Counted from the stretch's first letter, positions 35,566 through 45,011 are shown. The stretch: DNA of 56,571 nt from Clostridiales bacterium (GCA_021202175.1 JAJQDO010000273.1:1-56571), one strand, 5' to 3'. The notes: a model not told the origin generated them from the letters alone. Program-made: numbers and translations.

Positions 35566-36688
35566 GTTGCTCCCTTCTTACGCCTGTTTCACTGCTCGCT
35601 TTTCTACCATCTCCTGTTTCTGGTCCCGGCACTCTTGTTCTTATTTCCGGCTCATTTGTTCTTATTTCTGGTTCGTCTGTTCTTGATTCCAGTTCTCCCG
35701 TTTTTGACTCCAATGTTCTCGATTTCTGTTTTCCTGTCTTTGACTCCAATGTTCTTGCTTCCGGTTCTGGCTCTCCTGTTTCTAAAATCCGGTCTGTCTG
35801 CCCTTTATATGCCGCAGAATATACCCTGTCAGAACGGCTTCTGCGTCCATCACCCACTCCCGCACTGCCGCCTTTCCGTCTTCTGGCGCTTTCGGCCCTG
35901 ATCGTGTATAAGTCTGCCTCATTTTTTCCCGAAGAATGCGCAAATGACTGCTGCGGGTATCCGAAGGTTTCCCGGAAAATGTCCGTCTGGTAGACTTCCT
36001 GCGGCTTTCCTTCCGCTTCCACCGTCCGGTCAAGAAGAATCACCCTGTCGGAATATTCATAAACATAATCCAGATCATGACTGATCATCAAAATAGCAAT
36101 GTCATACTGTCTCTTTAATTCATCAAGCATATCATAAAAAAGGGTGGTGCCGTTGCGGTCGATACCGGAAATCGGTTCATCGAGCAGAAGCAGGTTGGGC
36201 ATCGGACAGGTCGCCACAGAAAGAAGCACCCTCTGCAATTCTCCTCCGGACAAATCTCCAAGGCACTGATCGATGAGAGTTTCGGCCTGAAAGCGTGACA
36301 GTTCCTTTGCTATCCTGTCATAGGTTTTCTTATCCTTCATAAGCCACACCGGTTTGCGGCTGATACCCGCCGCAAAAAAATCATACACTGTCGTCGGTGT
36401 GTTTTTGTCAAAAGCCAGATGCTGCGGCACATAACCAATTTTCATCCGACTTCTCTTTCCATTTCTCCTATCCTCAAAAAGGACCTTGCCTTCATAGGGT
36501 ATTTCTCCCAGCAGGGCTTTCATCAGGGTGGATTTGCCCGCGCCGTTCTTGCAGATAATCGTCAGCATCTCCCCACAGTACAAATGGAAATTCACATCCT
36601 CCAAAATGTGATTCTGATCCAGCGTCACATCCAGATGTTCTATTTTGGTACAGTGATTCCCGCACATTCTCGATTTAATCCGCTGCAT
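35555..36688 (-). CDS. znuC: Zinc ABC transporter, ATPase subunit with repeat tail (ZnuC type)
   Basis: 377 residues; the usual length is about 230-260. ABC core: Walker A CKNGAGKST (first Gly of the consensus is Cys), Q-loop YVPQHL, signature LSGGELQRVLLS, Walker B LLLLDEPISGID, H-loop ISHDL. After about residue 250 comes a long, charged tail without family counterpart, containing RTLESKTGKQKS, RTLESKTGELES, RTDEPEI and RTNEPEI, encoded by tandem DNA repeats at 35638-35779. Whether the tail is functional or an expansion is unknown. The ATG overlaps the znuA stop by 14 nt, and the stop overlaps znuB. Confidence 0.88.
   Translation of the reverse strand: MQRIKSRMCGNHCTKIEHLDVTLDQNHILEDVNFHLYCGEMLTIICKNGAGKSTLMKALLGEIPYEGKVLFEDRRNGKRSRMKIGYVPQHLAFDKNTPTTVYDFFAAGISRKPVWLMKDKKTYDRIAKELSRFQAETLIDQCLGDLSGGELQRVLLSVATCPMPNLLLLDEPISGIDRNGTTLFYDMLDELKRQYDIAILMISHDLDYVYEYSDRVILLDRTVEAEGKPQEVYQTDIFRETFGYPQQSFAHSSGKNEADLYTIRAESARRRKGGSAGVGDGRRSRSDRVYSAAYKGQTDRILETGEPEPEARTLESKTGKQKSRTLESKTGELESRTDEPEIRTNEPEIRTRVPGPETGDGRKASSETGVRREQRDV
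35638..35779. repeat. Tandem repeats encoding the ZnuC tail
   Basis: Three 21-nt units (35638-35658, 35659-35679, 35680-35700), each starting TTCTT, are followed by two longer units that share TTTGACTCCAATGTTCT at 35703-35719 and 35739-35755 (period 36). Unit lengths are multiples of three, so changes in copy number keep the znuC frame. Confidence 0.8.
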
Positions 36689-37766
36689 TTTTCAGTTCCT
36701 CCAAATTTTTCCGCATGCATTCGATCCATGCGTCCTTCTCATAATCTCCACTGACGCCGGCATCCAGCTGGTAGGTCTCCATTCCGGTCTCCCGGGCAAG
36801 GAGCTCGGATATTCTGCCGGAATACTGGCTGTCTGACAGAATCATCCCAGCTCCGGCTTCCGCCACTTCATCAATAAGCATCCGAATCTCCTTCGCAGAA
36901 AAACCGCTGTCTTTTTCCACATCTACGCTTTCCAGTACTGGAAATCCGTAGGCCTCCGCCAGATAGGCAAAACTCTCGTGCAACAGGACACAGCCTTTTT
37001 TTCCTTCCTGCGCCGCCAGCTCCTCATATTCCTCCGTCAGAGCATCAATCCTTGCGATGTAGCCCGCAAGGTTCTGCTCATAAAGTTCCGCATGCTCCTC
37101 GTCAAATTTTCCCAGCATGGATGTCACATATACTAGTTCCTGCTTGTAAAAGGCCGGATCCAGCCAGGTGTGAGGATTGATGTCTTCCTGTTTGTCATCA
37201 TAATCGTGGTCGTCACTATCCTCGCTGTCCTCATGGTCATGTTCGTCTCCCGCCAGAAGAGCATCTTCCCCCACGCCGTCTAAGGCATAAACTATGGTCA
37301 GTGCCGGATAGGCCTCGAGCACATCGGTAAGGAAATCCTCCATCCCACCGCCATTGGCCAGGAACATATCCGCGCCCTCAATGCTGACCAGATCTGCCGG
37401 CCGCAGCTGGTAATCATGCAGGCACCCGGTCTGAGGATCAGCCATATTGCGAAGTTCCACTCCCGGCACGCCATCGGCAATATTCAGCATCATGATATAC
37501 AAAGGGTAGAAGGACGTGACAATCTGAAAAGTATCTTTTCCTGTGGATTCGGCATCCGTTTCTTCAGATATGTCGTCGACTTCTCCTTCTATATTAGTAT
37601 TCGTTTCATCAGATAGGCTGCCGGTTTCTCCACGCATATCACTGGTTTCTTCCGATATGACTCCGGTATCGGTCTGCCGATTGCAGCCAACCAGACCAAT
37701 ACTGCCTGTCCCAAGCAACAGGACCAGTAAAAATAATACCGCTCTATTTTTTATCTTCCTTCTCAT
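36675..37766 (-). CDS. znuA: Zinc ABC transporter, substrate-binding lipoprotein (ZnuA type)
   Basis: About 363 residues. A lipoprotein signal (RAVLFLLVLLLGTGSIG) ends in lipobox LVGC with Cys at residue 28. A Glu/Thr/Ser-rich linker (ISEETSDMRGETGSLSDETN) follows, then the cluster A-I binding fold (TSFYPLYIMMLNIADG, LHDYQLRPADLVSI, INPHTWLDPAFYKQ). The loop DEHDHEDSEDSDDHDYDD is the His/Asp-rich loop typical of zinc binders. The frame runs to 37949, but the upstream part is inside maf; ATG 37766 (or 37778) starts the signal peptide, though neither has a strong ribosome binding site. It overlaps the maf end by 23 nt. Confidence 0.87.
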   Translation of the reverse strand: MRRKIKNRAVLFLLVLLLGTGSIGLVGCNRQTDTGVISEETSDMRGETGSLSDETNTNIEGEVDDISEETDAESTGKDTFQIVTSFYPLYIMMLNIADGVPGVELRNMADPQTGCLHDYQLRPADLVSIEGADMFLANGGGMEDFLTDVLEAYPALTIVYALDGVGEDALLAGDEHDHEDSEDSDDHDYDDKQEDINPHTWLDPAFYKQELVYVTSMLGKFDEEHAELYEQNLAGYIARIDALTEEYEELAAQEGKKGCVLLHESFAYLAEAYGFPVLESVDVEKDSGFSAKEIRMLIDEVAEAGAGMILSDSQYSGRISELLARETGMETYQLDAGVSGDYEKDAWIECMRKNLEELKNAAD

Positions 37767-38381
37767 GCCACATCTCATTCTCACGCCACATCCGCTCCAA
37801 TTCCTGATGAGTCTTGCAAATCGGCAGCCCGACAACATTATAATAATCCCCGCATATTCCAGAAACAAACACTGCCGCTTTTCCCTGTATCCCGTAGGCG
37901 CCAGCCTTATCCATCGGTTCTCCGGTGTCCACATAACGGATGATCTCATCGTCTGTCATCTCTCGCATGGTCACATCGGTGCACACATGAAACCTGTCGC
38001 TGGCCACAATGCGTCCCTGCCTCATCAGCAGAAGAGATACACCGGTATATACCTGATGGGTTTTCCCTGACAATGCTCGCAGCATCTGTATCGCACTGCC
38101 CTTCCCATCCGGCTTGCCGAGGATGTCCCCATCCAAAGCGACCACCGTATCGGCCCCGATTATCGTGATCATTTCATGATGCATCGATTCTACAGCATAT
38201 TTTTTTCGTGGTTCACTGCCACCGCCATAGCCTTGCGGAAGGAGAGTTCCTCCACAAGTTCTTCCGGACAACTTGCTGTTATATTTTCATCAGCATCGCT
38301 GACTTCTACCGTAAAACAATATCCGGCCTGTTCCAGAAGCTCACGCCTTCTCGGAGAACCGGAAGCTAATATGATCTTCAT
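37744..38381 (-). pseudogene. maf: Maf-family nucleotide pyrophosphatase, frameshifted
   Basis: Maf proteins are nucleoside triphosphate pyrophosphatases linked to septum control and removal of modified nucleotides. The first part, from ATG 38381 (AAAGGAG), reads [20 protein letters not shown] and on to AVAVNHEKN, then stops. The next frame continues with KYAVESM, TIIGADTVVALDG and the C-terminal half (KAGAYGIQGKAAVFVSGICG) to 37744. The frames meet at a run of seven A on the minus strand (T7 at 38200-38206); eight A would restore about 212 residues. A homopolymer sequencing error is quite possible; slippage or real loss are alternatives. It is the first gene before znuA-znuC-znuB. Confidence 0.88.
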
Positions 38382-38437
38382 AATCTGCTCCTTTATTATG
38401 ATATGTTTCCATAGCCACATGATAATTTTATATAACG

Positions 38438-38466
38438 AAAAGAGTTCCGCAAGCGAAACTCTTTTT
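38438..38466. terminator. Hairpin with A/T flanks upstream of maf
   Basis: AAAAGAGTTCCGC (38438-38450) and GCGAAACTCTTTT (38453-38465) pair with one mismatch; T-rich on both strands. It probably insulates the maf-znu operon from upstream transcription. Confidence 0.65.
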
Positions 38467-38576
38467 ATCACGATCACGCGTGTCAGTTAAAATCAATCAT
38501 ATGGTATTCTAGCATCATTATCCTGTCACTGCAAGGAAAAATAATTCCCTGTTTTTTCTTCTGTTACTATATAATT

Positions 38577-38602
38577 ACTATTCACGGCAAACCTGACGCT
38601 TG
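38577..38602 (+). repeat. Interspersed repeat, copy 1
   Basis: TACTATTCACGGCAAACCTGAC here matches TACTATTTACGACAAACCTGAC near 52564 with two differences. Here AACCTGA is followed by TCAGGTT, so the right half forms a hairpin. Confidence 0.55.
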
Positions 38603-38644
38603 CTTTCAGGTTATGACCCAATATACTTTAGAGTACCACCATAC

Positions 38645-38693
38645 AAAAAAGACAACGAGCCAAAGCGTAGTGGTGCTGCTTTGGCTCGTTGTC
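38645..38693 (-). terminator. Terminator of the gltBD operon
   Basis: GACAACGAGCCAAAGC (38651-38666) and GCTTTGGCTCGTTGTC (38678-38693) are perfect 16-bp arms; on the minus strand six T follow (38650-38645). Confidence 0.95.
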
Positions 38694-38763
38694 AGGAAAG
38701 TTATTATGTTTATCAAATAGAATCGAATCAGCTAATTTAGTGTCTTTATATCTGAAAAGATTA

Positions 38764-40248
38764 TTACAGGTTCGTGTATCCCATCAGGGATTCGTCTACC
38801 GCTCGAGCACAATCACGACCTTCGCGGATAGCCCACACGACCAGGGACTGACCACGGTGCATATCGCCGGCCACAAAAATCTTATCGATATTCGTCTTGT
38901 AACAGCCCTGCTCTGTCTTTACATTGGAACGCTCATTCGTCGCCACGCCAAAGGCTTTGGTCACATAAGGCTGGCTGCCAAGGAATCCGGCCGCGATCAG
39001 AACCAGATCTACCGGAACCTCATATTCACTTCCGGCCACCTCTACCATGATGTTTCGCCCGGCCTTCTTGTCGAACTTGCTCTCCAGCTTAATCAACTTC
39101 GCTTTGCATACCTCGCCCTTCTCGTTGGCAATAAACTCTTTGACCGTGGTCTGATAGACACGCGGATCCTTGCCGAAAACAGCGATGGATTCTTCCTGGC
39201 CATAATCGGTCTTACAGATTCTCGGCCATTCGGGCCAAGGATTGTTCTCCTGACGCTCATCGGGAAGTTTGGGCATCATCTCCAGCTGGAGCATGCTCTT
39301 GCACCCCAGACGGATGGAAGTGCCGACACAGTCATTCCCAGTGTCGCCGCCGCCGATGACCATCACATTTTTACCCTTGGCGTCAATATATTTCTTATCG
39401 GCAAAGTTGGAATTGAGCAGGCTCTTTGTAGCTGCCGTCAGATAATCCACGGCAAAGTAGATGCCTTTGCTCTTTCTTCCGGGTGCCTTGATATCTCTCG
39501 GATTGGAAGCGCCGCAGCAGAGCACGATGGCGTCATATTCTTTTTTCAGCTGTTCAGCCTTCACATCCACGCCTACATTAGCGCTGGTCTGAAAGACGAC
39601 ACCTTCCTCTTTCATCAGGTTCACCTTACGCTCAATGTACGTTTTTTCCAGTTTCATATTCGGAATCCCATACATCAACAGTCCGCCGGGACGGTCGGAA
39701 CGCTCGTAGACTGTCACGGAATGCCCCCGCATATTCAGATAATAAGCCGTAGCCAGGCCGGAAGGACCGGATCCGACAACCGCCACCTTTTTTCCGGTGC
39801 GGATCGCTGGCGGCTCTGCCTTTGCCAGGCCGCGCTCATAGGCTCTCTCAATAATGCTCAGCTCTTTTTCCTTGATATTGATCGGATCTCCATTTAAATT
39901 ACAGGTACATCCCACCTCGCAGGGATGCGGGCAGACTCTGCCGGTGAATTCCGGAAACGGATTGGTCTTGTGCAGCCTGTAGTAAGCCTCATCCCAGTTT
40001 CCTGTGTAAGTGGCGTCATTCCATTCCGGAATCAGGTTGTTCAATGGACATCCCGTCACCATACCCTTGATCAGAATACCGGACTGGCAGAACGGAACGC
40101 CACAGTTCATACATCTGGCTCCCTGTATCTCCTGCTCTTTGCGGGACAGGGGAGTATGAAATTCGTTAAAATGTTTGATTCGTTCCAACGGCGCTTCGCC
40201 GATGCTTTCTTTTCTTTCAAATTCCAAAAATCCAGTTGGCTTTCCCAC
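38764..40248 (-). CDS. gltD: Glutamate synthase, small (beta) subunit
   Basis: A 494-residue NAD(P)H-dependent FAD/Fe-S protein that feeds electrons to GltB. N-terminal cysteine clusters: CMNCGVPFCQSG, GCPLNN, CPHPCEVGCTCN. Dinucleotide-binding sites: VAVVGSGPSGLATAYYLNMR (FAD) and VMVIGGGDTGNDCVGTS (NAD(P)H). The C-terminal GDMHRGQSLVVWAIREGRDC is typical. It follows gltB by 12 nt in one operon that ends at a strong terminator. Confidence 0.96.
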   Translation of the reverse strand: MGKPTGFLEFERKESIGEAPLERIKHFNEFHTPLSRKEQEIQGARCMNCGVPFCQSGILIKGMVTGCPLNNLIPEWNDATYTGNWDEAYYRLHKTNPFPEFTGRVCPHPCEVGCTCNLNGDPINIKEKELSIIERAYERGLAKAEPPAIRTGKKVAVVGSGPSGLATAYYLNMRGHSVTVYERSDRPGGLLMYGIPNMKLEKTYIERKVNLMKEEGVVFQTSANVGVDVKAEQLKKEYDAIVLCCGASNPRDIKAPGRKSKGIYFAVDYLTAATKSLLNSNFADKKYIDAKGKNVMVIGGGDTGNDCVGTSIRLGCKSMLQLEMMPKLPDERQENNPWPEWPRICKTDYGQEESIAVFGKDPRVYQTTVKEFIANEKGEVCKAKLIKLESKFDKKAGRNIMVEVAGSEYEVPVDLVLIAAGFLGSQPYVTKAFGVATNERSNVKTEQGCYKTNIDKIFVAGDMHRGQSLVVWAIREGRDCARAVDESLMGYTNL

Positions 40249-40260
40249 TATACTCCCCTC

Positions 40261-43200
40261 CTATCCTCTTTTAATCTGATAAAATGCTTCAATTTGTGCC
40301 TGTTCTACACTGAGTCCCTTGCCTTCCAACTCGGAGATCTTCTGCATAACCTTCTTGTAATCATGTGGAATGATCTTCTTAAACTTCGGCAGATACTCAC
40401 TGAAGTTATTCAGAATCTCTTTTCCTTTCTCAGAATTCGTATAGGCCACATGATCCGTGATCATGTTCTTAATCTCCATAACATCATATTTTGAAACGAC
40501 CGGCTCGGAGGAAACCATTTCCCGATTCAGACGAAGATACAGGTCGCTGTCCTCGTCGAGCACATAAGCTACTCCGCCGCTCATTCCGGCAACAAAGTTC
40601 TTCCCGGTCTTGCCAAGAATCAACGCCACACCACCAGTCATATATTCACAGCCATGGTCGCCGACACCTTCGACAACCGCTGTCGCACCAGAGTTACGCA
40701 CACAGAAACGCTCGCCGGCCACACCGTTGATGTACGCCTGGCCGCTGGTCGCGCCATAGAGAGCTACATTGCCGACAATGATATTCTCATCGGCCTTGAA
40801 ACGAATGCCCTGTGGCGGATAGACGATCAGCTTCCCGCCGGAGAGGCCCTTGCCGAAGTAGTCGTTGCTGTCACCGATCAGTTCCAGCGTCAGGCCTTTT
40901 GGTATAAATGCTCCGAAACTCTGTCCGCCGGCACCAGTGCATTGTACCGTAAAGGTGTCATCATCCAGGGAATTATGATACCGCTTCGTGATCTCGGAAC
41001 CGAAGATCGTTCCCAGCGCGCGGTCCGTATTGCCCACATCGATGGAAATGCTTCTCTTCTGCTTCTTCTCCAGCGCGGTCTTTAATTTGGTCATCAGCAC
41101 CTTTTCATCGATGGTCTTTTCCAGTTCGAAGTTAAATGTATTTTTCTTGTTATAGCAGATCGGATGGTTCTTATCCACGAACGGATTATTCAAAATGTTG
41201 GACAGATCCAGATGATAATCCTTCGCTTCCGGACGTTCTTTCAGAAGATCGGAACGGCCTACCAGTTCATCCACCGTGCGCACGCCCAGCTTCGCCATGT
41301 ATTCCCGCATTTCTTCCGCGATAAACATCATATAGTTCACAACGTACTCCGGTTTGCCTTTAAACCGCTTGCGCAGTTCCGGATTCTGGGTAGCCACGCC
41401 CACCGGACAGGTATCCAGGTTGCAGACACGCATCATGACACATCCCATCGAAATCAACGGTCCCGTAGCGAAACCGTATTCTTCCGCACCCAACGCTGCG
41501 GCAATCGCCACGTCCCGGCCGCTCATCAGCTTACCGTCGGTCTCGATGATGACCTTATTACGCAGGTCATTGCGGATGAGTGTCTGATGGGTCTCCGCCA
41601 GACCAAGCTCCCATGGAAGGCCCGCATTGTAAATAGAGTTACGCGGAGCCGCTCCGGTACCGCCGTCATATCCGGAAATCAGGATAACCTGCGCACCGGC
41701 TTTCGCTACACCGGCCGCGACCGTTCCCACACCCGCTTCTGACACCAGTTTTACAGAAATACGGGCGTCTTTGTTGGCATTTTTCAAATCATAAATCAAC
41801 TGCGCCAGATCCTCGATACTGTAAATATCATGATGCGGCGGCGGAGAAATCAGGCTCACACCGGCGGTGGAATGTCTCGTCTTCGCAATCCACGGATACA
41901 CCTTCCCACCTGGCAGATGACCGCCTTCTCCTGGTTTCGCGCCCTGAGCCATCTTAATCTGAATCTCCTGGGCACTGGTCAGATATTTGCTGGTCACACC
42001 GAAACGTCCCGAAGCCACCTGCTTGATAGCAGAACATTTATTCAGTCCGTCCGGTCCGACAACCAGACGTTCCAGATCCTCACCGCCCTCACCGGTGTTG
42101 GATTTGCCGTGAATCCTGTTCATGGCGATCGCCAGCGTTTCGTGGGCTTCCTTCGAAATCGAACCATAACTCATGGCGCCGGTCTTGAAACGTTTCACAA
42201 TGCATTCCGCCGGTTCCACTTCTTCAATCGGGATCCCTTTTTCCGGATAATTGAAATCAATCAATCCCCGCAGGCTGACCGGAGAAGTCTCCTTATTGAT
42301 CATGGACGTATATTCTTTGAACATCTCATAACTGCCCGTTCTCGTCGCTGTCTGTAATGTATGAATGGTCAGCGGATTATACAGATGCTCTTCTTTTCCA
42401 CTTCGATACTGATGACTGCCCTCACTGTCCAGCGTCAGATCGGACTTCAACCCCAGGATATCAAAGGCTTTGGAGTGATGCACATCCACATCCTCCGCGA
42501 TGTCATCCAAAGTAATGCCTTCCACACGGCTCACCGTATTGGTGAAATATTTGTCGATGACTTCCTTACTGATGCCGATGGCCTCAAATATCTGAGAACC
42601 CTGATAGGACTGCAAGGTGGAAATACCCATCTTGGAAGTAATCTTTACGATACCATGCAGCACCGCATTATTATAATCGTCTACCGCAGCATAATAATCT
42701 TTTTTCAGCAGGCCGTCCTGAATCAGCTTCTTGATGCCAAACTGCGCCATATACGGATTGATCGCGCAGGCACCATAACCGAGCAGGGTTGCGAAATGAT
42801 GCACTTCCCGTGGCTCGCCGCTTTCCAGGATAATCTTTACAGAGGTACTCTTCTTCGTCTGAATCAAATGCTGATGCACGGACGATACCGCCAGCAGTGA
42901 CGGAATCGCCACATGGTTCTCATCCACGCCTCGGTCCGTCAGAATGATAACGGTCGCGCCATATTTATGCGCCTGATCGACAGCGATATTCAGTCTCTGT
43001 AATGCTTTTTCCAGGTTCGTTCCTTTATAATACGTGATCGGCACATCTTTCGTCACGATATTGTTAATCTTCGCATGCCGAATCTTCAACAGATCCGTAT
43101 TCGTCAAAATCGGATTATTGACTTTCAATACCCGGCAGTTCTCCGCCTTTTCTTCCAGGATATTTCCCTCATCGCCGATATAAATGGCAGTCGAGGTGAC

Positions 43201-44793
43201 GATCTCCTCACGAAGGGCGTCAATCGGAGGGTTCGTTACCTGGGCAAAGAGCTGTTTAAAGTAGTTAAACAATGGCTGATGCCGCTTGGACAGCACCGGC
43301 AACGGGGAATCAATTCCCATGGCACTGGTCGCCTCGCCTCCATTTAAGGCCATCGGAAGGATAGAGGTCTTCAGATCTTCATACGTATAGCCAAAGGCCT
43401 TCATCAGACGGTTATTTTCTGTGTAACTGTACTCCTCTACCGCCACATTCGGGATCTTGATGTCATGGAGCTGCACCAGATTATTGGACAGCCATTCTCC
43501 GTAAGGCTGCTTCTTCACGAAAGAATCCTTCAGCACGTCATCGTCAATCAACTCGCCCTTGACGGTATCCACCAGCAGCATCTTGCCTGGATGCAGTCTC
43601 TCCTTTTTCACGATATGGGTCGGATCAAACTCCATAACACCCACTTCGGAAGAAAGAATCAGCTGATTATCGTCCGTGATATAGTAACGGGAAGGCCGCA
43701 GACCGTTTCTATCGAGGACTGCTCCCATGATATCTCCATCGGAGAACAGGATAGAAGCCGGACCATCCCACGGTTCCATCATCGTCTCATAATATTGATA
43801 AAAGTCTCTCTTTTCCCGGCTCATGCTGTCATCATTCTGCCATGGCTCCGGGATCGTGATCATCACGGCCAGCGGCATCGGCATACCGCTCATCACCAGG
43901 AATTCCAGCGTGTTATCCAGGCGGGCAGAGTCGGAACCGTTCGGGTCAACGACCGGCGTCAGCTTGATCATCTCATCCCGCAGATAATCGGACTCCATCT
44001 TTTCCTCTCTGGCCAGCATCTTGTCGGCATTGCCTCGGATGGTATTGATCTCACCGTTATGTACGATATAACGGTATGGATGTGCTTTCTCCCAGCTCGG
44101 CGTCGTGTTGGTGGAGAAACGGGAGTGCACGAGCGCGATGGCCGCCTCATAATCCGGATCGTGCAGATCGTTATAGAAATTACGCAGCTCGCCCACCAGG
44201 AACATACCCTTGTACACAATCGTTCGGCTGCTCAACGATACTACATATGTCGATTCATTGGACTGTTCAAACACCCGGCGCACAATGTACAGGCGACGAT
44301 CGAAGTCCAACCCTCTGGCCACATCAAATGGCCGCTTCACAAAGCCCTGTACGATATAAGGCATGCAATCCTTCGCCTTCTTCCCCAGGATATCCGGCTG
44401 CACCGGAACCTCTCTCCATCCAAGGAAATTCAGCCCTTCCTTCTCCACGATGATCTCAAACATCTTCTTGGCGCGGTTCCTCTGCAGTTCATCCTGCGGC
44501 ATGAAGAACATGCCAATGCCGTAATCTCTCTCCTGACCAATAGAAATGCCGAGGGAATCACAGGCCTTTTTAAAAAACTTGTGGGAAATCTGTACTAAGA
44601 TTCCTACACCATCACCTGTCTTACCCTCGGCGTCTTTGCCGGCTCTATGTTCAAGATTCTCAACGATTTTCAAGGCATTCGATACGGTCTCATGGCTCTT
44701 CGCACCCTTGATGTTCACCACCGCACCGATACCACAGTTATCATGTTCAAACGCGGGATCGTAAAGACCCTGCTGCACATTCTCCTGATACAT
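40261..44793 (-). CDS. gltB: Glutamate synthase, large (alpha) subunit
   Basis: A 1510-residue enzyme that transfers the glutamine amide to 2-oxoglutarate, giving two glutamates. The N-terminal Ntn amidotransferase uses Cys20 (EHDNCGIGAVVNIKG), so a 19-residue propeptide should be removed. The FMN/Fe-S synthase domain shows GEGGEDLERL, KPGEGGHLPGGKVYPWIAK, ISGYDGGTGAAPRNSI and CVMMRVCNLDTCPVGVATQN (3Fe-4S cysteines). The C-terminal GXGXG helix domain includes GGQSFGAFIPKGL. The ATG 44793 has GAAAGGATG upstream. Full length; no interruptions seen. Confidence 0.97.
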   Translation of the reverse strand: MYQENVQQGLYDPAFEHDNCGIGAVVNIKGAKSHETVSNALKIVENLEHRAGKDAEGKTGDGVGILVQISHKFFKKACDSLGISIGQERDYGIGMFFMPQDELQRNRAKKMFEIIVEKEGLNFLGWREVPVQPDILGKKAKDCMPYIVQGFVKRPFDVARGLDFDRRLYIVRRVFEQSNESTYVVSLSSRTIVYKGMFLVGELRNFYNDLHDPDYEAAIALVHSRFSTNTTPSWEKAHPYRYIVHNGEINTIRGNADKMLAREEKMESDYLRDEMIKLTPVVDPNGSDSARLDNTLEFLVMSGMPMPLAVMITIPEPWQNDDSMSREKRDFYQYYETMMEPWDGPASILFSDGDIMGAVLDRNGLRPSRYYITDDNQLILSSEVGVMEFDPTHIVKKERLHPGKMLLVDTVKGELIDDDVLKDSFVKKQPYGEWLSNNLVQLHDIKIPNVAVEEYSYTENNRLMKAFGYTYEDLKTSILPMALNGGEATSAMGIDSPLPVLSKRHQPLFNYFKQLFAQVTNPPIDALREEIVTSTAIYIGDEGNILEEKAENCRVLKVNNPILTNTDLLKIRHAKINNIVTKDVPITYYKGTNLEKALQRLNIAVDQAHKYGATVIILTDRGVDENHVAIPSLLAVSSVHQHLIQTKKSTSVKIILESGEPREVHHFATLLGYGACAINPYMAQFGIKKLIQDGLLKKDYYAAVDDYNNAVLHGIVKITSKMGISTLQSYQGSQIFEAIGISKEVIDKYFTNTVSRVEGITLDDIAEDVDVHHSKAFDILGLKSDLTLDSEGSHQYRSGKEEHLYNPLTIHTLQTATRTGSYEMFKEYTSMINKETSPVSLRGLIDFNYPEKGIPIEEVEPAECIVKRFKTGAMSYGSISKEAHETLAIAMNRIHGKSNTGEGGEDLERLVVGPDGLNKCSAIKQVASGRFGVTSKYLTSAQEIQIKMAQGAKPGEGGHLPGGKVYPWIAKTRHSTAGVSLISPPPHHDIYSIEDLAQLIYDLKNANKDARISVKLVSEAGVGTVAAGVAKAGAQVILISGYDGGTGAAPRNSIYNAGLPWELGLAETHQTLIRNDLRNKVIIETDGKLMSGRDVAIAAALGAEEYGFATGPLISMGCVMMRVCNLDTCPVGVATQNPELRKRFKGKPEYVVNYMMFIAEEMREYMAKLGVRTVDELVGRSDLLKERPEAKDYHLDLSNILNNPFVDKNHPICYNKKNTFNFELEKTIDEKVLMTKLKTALEKKQKRSISIDVGNTDRALGTIFGSEITKRYHNSLDDDTFTVQCTGAGGQSFGAFIPKGLTLELIGDSNDYFGKGLSGGKLIVYPPQGIRFKADENIIVGNVALYGATSGQAYINGVAGERFCVRNSGATAVVEGVGDHGCEYMTGGVALILGKTGKNFVAGMSGGVAYVLDEDSDLYLRLNREMVSSEPVVSKYDVMEIKNMITDHVAYTNSEKGKEILNNFSEYLPKFKKIIPHDYKKVMQKISELEGKGLSVEQAQIEAFYQIKRG

Positions 44794-44965
44794 GGTCTCA
44801 TCCTTTCTCTATGCATTATTATAGTAACTCATATCATGGCAACTCTTTTGTACCAGTTATCCCTGCGTATCTGATTAAAAATACACGAAAACAGCTGTAC
44901 ATTCTTTGTCTTATCGTCATTTGACTTTGCAAACGACATTTCGTTCATTTTTTCTTGCTCTGTTC

Positions 44966-44994
44966 ATCTTACAATATTTTTTCTGTTTTGTAAA
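44966..44994 (-). promoter_or_regulatory. Candidate promoter of gltBD
   Basis: Minus strand TTTACA (44994-44989), 17 bp, TAAGAT (44971-44966), leaving a leader of about 165 nt before gltB. Confidence 0.55.
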
Positions 44995-45011
44995 CATAAA
45001 CATTTTGCTTA

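Larger units (their letters stand above)
38382..38763. other. Intergenic region between maf and gltD
   Basis: 382 bp with a bidirectional hairpin (38438-38466), an interspersed repeat (38577-38602) partly folded with TTCAGGTT, and the gltD terminator (38645-38693). No gene seen; the maf promoter could not be fixed. Confidence 0.5.

Noticed and set aside
35638-35779. CRISPR-like repeats
   Set aside because: Units are adjacent with no unique spacers, coding in frame for the ZnuC tail.
38689-39897. 402-codon plus-strand open frame
   Set aside because: It is antisense to gltD, which has full family motifs; the predicted protein resembles nothing and lacks a ribosome binding site.
43465-44598. 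377-codon plus-strand open frame
   Set aside because: Shadow of gltB on the other strand; codon pattern follows the gltB frame.
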